The notes below the pieces were generated by a model. It did no database searches and was not told the origin of the DNA. It worked only from the letters and a program-made list of their open reading frames with translations. 9,173 nt of DNA. It comes from an uncultured Oscillospiraceae bacterium. Lineage in GTDB: Bacteria > Bacillota > Clostridia > Oscillospirales > Oscillospiraceae. The DNA lies in the NCBI GenBank assembly GCA_934615645.1, contig CAKTTR010000072.1, positions 1 to 9,173 on the forward strand, read 5' to 3'. Positions 5,815 through 9,173 of the stretch are shown one piece after another. Positions within the stretch are counted from its first letter, which is position 1; every line of letters starts with the position of its first letter. A program made the position numbers and the translations under genes.

Positions 5815-6267
5815 ATGCTAAAAGGAATCGCGGCCTGCATCAGCCCCGCGCTCTTGCAGGTCCTCAGTGAGATGGGCTGCGGGGATACGTTGGTCCTGGC
5901 CGGGGCAAATTTCCCGGCAGCTGCCTGCGCCAAGGAGACGATCCTCCTCCGGGCCGACGGCGTCGGAACACTGCCGCTGCTGGAGGGGATCCTCAAGCTG
6001 CTGCCGCTGGATGAAAACGTCCCGAACCCAGTGCAGCTGGTCGAACGGACAAGCGCTGACGGCGATCTGCCCGTCCCCCTCTGGGAGGACTACAAGGCCA
6101 TCGTCGCCAAATATGACGCCCGGGGCGACGCCGCCATCGACTGGACCGACCGCTATAAATTCTATACCATGGCCACCCGGGCCTATGCCGTCGTCGCCAC
6201 CGGGGAGCTTGCCCCCTATGCCAGCATTCTGCTGCAAAAGGGCAACGTCACCCCTGAGATGCTGTAA
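5815..6267 (+). CDS. fucU: FucU/RbsD-family sugar mutarotase (probable L-fucose mutarotase), divergent active site
   Basis: Protein of 150 residues. FucU converts alpha and beta anomers of fucose so the isomerase gets the form it needs. Family marks seen: MLKGIAACISPALLQVLSEMG at the start, ANFPAAAC (vertebrate fucose mutarotase also has NFPA here), LLRADGVGTLPLLEGILKLLPLD, a KFYTMATRAYAVVATGE segment and YASILLQKGNVTP at the end. Two usual residues are changed: the His of the GHGD motif (active-site His20 in RbsD) is Cys22, and the Asn of YAN/YGN near the C-terminus is Ser. Activity is thus uncertain. The ATG at 5815 has AGGAG at 5801-5805; an upstream in-frame ATG at 5788 lacks a site and falls in the promoter. 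It is divergent from the BMC operon, with 252 bases between the genes, which hints at a deoxysugar pathway. RbsD is the alternative, but FucU fits better. Confidence 0.85.
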   Translation: MLKGIAACISPALLQVLSEMGCGDTLVLAGANFPAAACAKETILLRADGVGTLPLLEGILKLLPLDENVPNPVQLVERTSADGDLPVPLWEDYKAIVAKYDARGDAAIDWTDRYKFYTMATRAYAVVATGELAPYASILLQKGNVTPEML

Positions 6268-6655
6268 AAGCTTGCATGTGTCAAAAAAGTATTTTTGACA
6301 CATGCTCAAACGAGACTCCCCTGTATAAGTTTGAGTAACAAAATCAAAGATTTTGACTCTCACTTACCGCTTCGCTGGGCTCTCGTTTGAAAGGGCTTGC
6401 ACCCTGCTGCGCGCATAATTTTCACGCCTTCGGCATGAAAATTCCACACTTGCAGGGCGAAAAGTATTTTCCCCGACTATGCGGTGCATGGGTTCGACTT
6501 AGCCAAATGCGCAATGCTTGCGCGTTTGGAGTCTCACCCACTTGCCGCCGGAGAAAATGATTTTGACTTTATTTGCGCCGTGCGCGGCGCAAACTCTGCG
6601 AGGCGTTGGGCAGTTTGAAGGGCTTGCTGCGGGAAAGCGCAGCAAGCCCTCGTTT
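6268..6655. repeat. Hairpin-dense non-coding spacer with repeated words
   Basis: No convincing gene in these 388 bases. Instead there are many inverted repeats: 6274-6305 (14 bp, AGTA loop); a 10-bp pair 6306-6315 with 6381-6390 that encloses 6333-6359; 6402-6407 with 6452-6457 enclosing an 8-bp arm pair 6417-6424/6436-6443; 6503-6529 (11 bp with one G-T pair); 6572-6593 (9 bp, perfect); and 6619-6650 (13 bp). Several words occur twice in the same order: AAAAGTATTTT (near 6284 and 6460), GATTTTGACT (6349 and 6559) and GTTTGAA(A)GGGCTTGC (6385 and 6613). It looks like one or two degenerate copies of a palindromic intergenic or MITE-like repeat lying between convergent genes. The composition is more AT-rich and mixed than the flanking genes. 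Confidence 0.55.
6274..6305. terminator. 14-bp perfect stem-loop just after fucU
   Basis: The arms 6274-6287 and 6292-6305 are fully complementary with a 4-base loop, beginning 7 bases after the fucU stop. The T-run is inside the stem instead of after it, so it is not a textbook intrinsic terminator. It may end or stabilise the fucU transcript 3' end, or be part of the repeat in this spacer. Confidence 0.45.
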
Positions 6656-6657
6656 TT
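6619..6657 (+). terminator. Intrinsic terminator, plus orientation, between fucU and typA
   Basis: A perfect 13-bp GC-rich stem (6619-6631 with 6638-6650, loop GGAAAG) is followed on the plus strand by CGTTTTTATTT. That is the form of an intrinsic terminator for rightward transcription coming from fucU, and it would protect typA from antisense reading. On the minus strand the stem directly follows the typA stop codon but has no T-run after it, so it would act only weakly, if at all, as the typA terminator. Confidence 0.7.
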
Positions 6658-8488
6658 ATTTCCCGCTCTGGCGATTTTTCATGACCTGGCGCATCCGGAC
6701 GGAGTGGTCCAGGATCTGCTTGCGCATCCGCAGATTCTGCGGCGTGACCTCCAGCAGCTCATCGTCGGCCAGATACTCCAGGCACTGCTCCAGAGAGAGC
6801 ACCCGCGGCGGCACCAGCCGCACAGCCTCATCGCTGCCGGCTGCCCGCATATTCGTCAGCTGCTTTTTCTTGCAGACATTGACAGCCATATCCTCGTTGC
6901 GGTTGCAGGAGCCGACGATCATCCCGGCGTAGACCGGGGTACCGGGGGCAATAAACATCGCGCCGCGATCCTGCACGCCGCCGATACCGTAGGCCGTCGC
7001 CTCGCCCGTCTCAAAAGCGATGAGGGAGCCGGTGCTCCGGCGGGCGATCTCGCCCTTCATAGGGCAATAGGAATCCAGCACAGAGGACATAATGCCCTCG
7101 CCCCGGGTATCCGTCAAAAATTCATTGCGATAGCCGAACAGGCCCCGGGAGGGGACCAGGAATTCCAGCCGGTAGCGGCTGCCCACCGGCGTCATGGAGA
7201 CAAGGTCGCCCTTGCGCTGGCCGATCTTTTCGATGACCGCGCCCATGGATGCCTCCGGAACGTCCGCGACCATCCGCTCGACCGGCTCGCAGCGCACGCC
7301 GTCGATGACCTTCGTCAGCACGCGGGGCGTCGAGACCTGGAATTCGTAGCCTTCCCGGCGCATCGTCTCGATCAGGATGGAAAGATGCATTTCGCCGCGG
7401 CCTGCGACATTGAACGCATCCGTCCCCTGCTCTGTCACATGCAGGGAGACGTCCTTCAAAAGCTCCCGGTCCAGCCGGTCGCGCAGATTGCGGGAGGTGA
7501 CATACTTGCCCTCCCGGCCGGCAAACGGGCTGTCGTTGATGGAGAATGTCATCTCGATTGTCGGATCGGAGATCTTGACGAACGGCAGCGGCTCCGCTTC
7601 CCCGGGGGCGCAGATCGTGCGGCCGATGGTCAGGTCCGAAATGCCGGAAAACGCGACGATCTCCCCGGCGGAGGCCTCCTGCACCGGCGTGCGGTTCAGG
7701 CCTTCAAACGTATACAGTGCAACGATCTTGCCCTTTTCCATCATCTCCGGGTCGTGATAGTCGCAGATGGTAATCTCCTGATTCTGGCGGATCGTGCCCC
7801 GCTCGATGCGGCCGATGCCGATCCGGCCGACATATTCATTATAGTCAATGGACGAGACCAGCATCTGCAGCGGCGCGTTGCAGTCGCCGGTGGGGGCCGG
7901 GATATAGTTGACGATCGTTTCAAACAGCGGCGTCAGGTCGATGCCGATGTCCGTTGGGCCGTAAGACGCGATGCCCTGGCGGGCGGAGCAGAACAGTGTT
8001 GGGGAGTCGAACTGCTCCTCCGTTGCATCCAGATCCAGCAGCAGCTCCAGGACCTCGTCCATGACCTCTTCAATGCGGGCATCCAGCCGGTCGATCTTGT
8101 TGACGACAACGATGACCTTGTGCCCCAGCTCCAGCGCCTTCTGCAGCACGAACCGGGTCTGCGGCATGGGGCCCTCGGCGGCGTCTACCAGCAGCAAAAC
8201 GCCGTTGACCATCTTTAAAATACGCTCAACCTCGCCGCCAAAATCCGCATGGCCCGGGGTGTCAACGATATTGATCTTATAGTCCTTATAGCGGACGGAG
8301 GTATTTTTCGCCAGGATCGTGATGCCGCGCTCCCGCTCCAGATCGCCGGAGTCCATGACCCGGTCGACCACGGCCTGGTTTTCGCGGTAAATACCGCCCT
8401 GCTTGAGCATCTCATCGACCAGGGTCGTCTTGCCGTGGTCAACGTGGGCGATGATCGCGATGTTTCTGATTTTATCTTGCTGCGCCAT
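6656..8488 (-). CDS. typA: Translational GTPase TypA/BipA
   Basis: Complete 610-residue ribosome-binding GTPase of the EF-G-like superfamily, involved in ribosome assembly and stress or cold adaptation. Seen in order: G1 AHVDHGKTT (14-22), G2 RGITI (54-58), G3 DTPGHADFGGE (76-86), G4 NKID (130-133), G5 SAR (168-170); then the beta-barrel domain (about 200-290), two EF-G III/V-like domains with the GRGEMHLSILIETMRREGYEF block, and the TypA-specific C-terminal domain ending in LEYLADDELLEVTPQNLRMRKQILD. Length is normal for the family. The ATG start follows AAGGGAG at 8 bases. All key motifs are intact, so it is an ordinary housekeeping copy unrelated to the BMC operon. It is convergent with fucU and divergent from the response regulator. 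Confidence 0.98.
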   Translation of the reverse strand: MAQQDKIRNIAIIAHVDHGKTTLVDEMLKQGGIYRENQAVVDRVMDSGDLERERGITILAKNTSVRYKDYKINIVDTPGHADFGGEVERILKMVNGVLLLVDAAEGPMPQTRFVLQKALELGHKVIVVVNKIDRLDARIEEVMDEVLELLLDLDATEEQFDSPTLFCSARQGIASYGPTDIGIDLTPLFETIVNYIPAPTGDCNAPLQMLVSSIDYNEYVGRIGIGRIERGTIRQNQEITICDYHDPEMMEKGKIVALYTFEGLNRTPVQEASAGEIVAFSGISDLTIGRTICAPGEAEPLPFVKISDPTIEMTFSINDSPFAGREGKYVTSRNLRDRLDRELLKDVSLHVTEQGTDAFNVAGRGEMHLSILIETMRREGYEFQVSTPRVLTKVIDGVRCEPVERMVADVPEASMGAVIEKIGQRKGDLVSMTPVGSRYRLEFLVPSRGLFGYRNEFLTDTRGEGIMSSVLDSYCPMKGEIARRSTGSLIAFETGEATAYGIGGVQDRGAMFIAPGTPVYAGMIVGSCNRNEDMAVNVCKKKQLTNMRAAGSDEAVRLVPPRVLSLEQCLEYLADDELLEVTPQNLRMRKQILDHSVRMRQVMKNRQSGK

Positions 8489-8528
8489 ATGGTGCGCTCC
8501 CTTCTTTCAGCCAGTCTATCAAATTAGA

Positions 8529-8557
8529 AATATAGCATATTTGCCGGAAAACTGCAA
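8529..8557 (-). promoter_or_regulatory. Predicted sigma-A promoter of typA
   Basis: On the minus strand: -35 TTGCAG (8552-8557), a 17-base spacer and -10 TATATT (8529-8534) with a TG just upstream of the -10. Spacing is ideal, and the start point would lie about 35 bases before the typA ATG. Confidence 0.6.
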
Positions 8558-8614
8558 GATTTTCTTTGCAATTATTCCACGCCGGGCGAAAAATACTTTG
8601 AATTTTACAAATTG

Positions 8615-8645
8615 TTCACGCATACAGCCCCGGCATGTATATAAT
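8615..8645 (+). promoter_or_regulatory. Predicted promoter of the response regulator
   Basis: A TTCACG -35-like box (8615-8620) lies 17 bases ahead of TATATA (8638-8643), which overlaps a perfect TATAAT (8640-8645, spacer 19). The -10 region is strong and the -35 weak, which is common for genes that need an activator. The leader to the ATG at 8694 would be about 42 bases. Confidence 0.45.
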
Positions 8646-8693
8646 ATAGGTATTGTACCGTAGAAAGAGATACCACGGAAAGGGATGGAAAGC

Positions 8694-9173
8694 ATGGCAA
8701 AAACGATTCTCATCGTCGAGGACGATTTTAATATTGCCGATCTGCTGCGGCTTTATTTGGAAAAGGACGGCTACACCGTCCACATGGCGCCCGACGGCGG
8801 CAAAGGCGTGGAGCTGTTCCGGCAGGTCAAGCCGGACCTGGTCCTGCTGGACCTGATGCTCCCGGTGCTGGACGGCTGGGGCGTGCTGCGCAGCATCCGC
8901 GCCGAGTCCGACTGCCCGGTCATTATGCTCACCGCCAAGGGCGAGACGGCGGACAAGGTCTCCGGCCTGAAAATGGGCGCGGACGACTATATCACCAAGC
9001 CGTTTGAAGCCAAGGAGGTCCTGGCCCGGATCGAAGCTGTGCTGCGCCGCAGTGGCGTCGAGGTGGAGCAAAAATCCCACCGGCTGACCTTTGACAAGCT
9101 CGTCATCGACATGGACGCCTTTGAGCTGACGGTAGACGGTAAGAAGATCGACACGCCCCCCAAGGAGATGGAG
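8694..9173 (+). CDS. OmpR/PhoB-family response regulator (cut by window edge)
   Basis: The first 160 residues are in the window and the frame is open at the right edge. Seen: MAKTILIVEDD with acidic residues at 10-11, phospho-acceptor Asp53 in LLDLMLPVLDGW, Thr80 in MLTAKGE and Lys102 in YITKPF, so the receiver domain (about 1-118) has all its active residues. A short linker leads into the start of a winged-helix DNA-binding domain (about 131 onward, LTFDKLVIDMDAFELTVDGKKIDTPPKE), typical of the OmpR/PhoB class. The ATG at 8694 is preferred because AAAGGG lies 9 bases upstream; an in-frame ATG at 8685 touches that site. A sensor kinase gene probably follows outside the window. Its target genes cannot be inferred; nothing ties it to the BMC operon. 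Confidence 0.93.
   Translation, partial: MAKTILIVEDDFNIADLLRLYLEKDGYTVHMAPDGGKGVELFRQVKPDLVLLDLMLPVLDGWGVLRSIRAESDCPVIMLTAKGETADKVSGLKMGADDYITKPFEAKEVLARIEAVLRRSGVEVEQKSHRLTFDKLVIDMDAFELTVDGKKIDTPPKEME

Noticed and set aside
6268..6655. CRISPR array or tRNA/riboswitch in the hairpin-rich spacer
   Set aside because: Repeats are few, unequal and unevenly spaced, and I see no cloverleaf or known riboswitch core.
6518..8218. 566-codon open frame on the plus strand antisense to typA
   Set aside because: It mirrors typA, whose motifs are all intact on the minus strand; its residues are rich in Arg, His, Asp and Gln, typical of reverse reading of GC-rich genes, and it has no ribosome site.

Overview
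The window is a GC-rich bacterial chromosome segment. Strong AGGAGG-type Shine-Dalgarno sites, sigma-A-like promoters and gene content point to a Bacillota (Clostridia-type, probably anaerobic gut) organism; this is an inference from style, not a taxonomic proof. Its main content is a minus-strand bacterial microcompartment (BMC) operon that fills positions 1 to about 5700 and continues past the left edge of the window.

BMC operon, in transcription order (right to left): a promoter near 5670-5698 and a leader with two inverted repeats; pduL phosphotransacylase with an unusual C-terminal extension; a EutN/CcmL pentamer (BMC-P); the PduS/RnfC-like flavin/Fe-S protein; the tandem-BMC trimer PduT with the Fe-S ligand cysteine; a PduA-type hexamer (BMC-H); two more EutN/CcmL pentamers; and a CoA-acylating aldehyde dehydrogenase with a C-terminal encapsulation-peptide-like helix. 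Most genes are separated by a few bases or overlap, so they look co-transcribed. Together they give the shared core of an aldehyde-oxidising metabolosome: aldehyde to acyl-CoA (aldehyde dehydrogenase), acyl-CoA to acyl phosphate with CoA recycling (PduL), electron transfer through the shell (PduS and PduT), and a shell of hexamers, trimers and pentamers. The signature enzyme that makes the aldehyde is not in the window.

Divergent from the operon (plus strand, 5815-6267) is a FucU/RbsD-family sugar mutarotase. Its presence suggests that the compartment handles a deoxysugar-derived aldehyde (fucose/rhamnose to 1,2-propanediol to propionaldehyde). The protein lacks a histidine that is normally conserved in the family.

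Between fucU and typA (6268-6655) lies a 388-base non-coding stretch packed with hairpins and short repeated words. It ends in a strong stem-loop followed by a T-run. typA/bipA (minus, 6656-8488) is an ordinary complete housekeeping translational GTPase. It is divergent from the start of an OmpR/PhoB-family response regulator (plus, 8694 to the right edge, truncated by the window).
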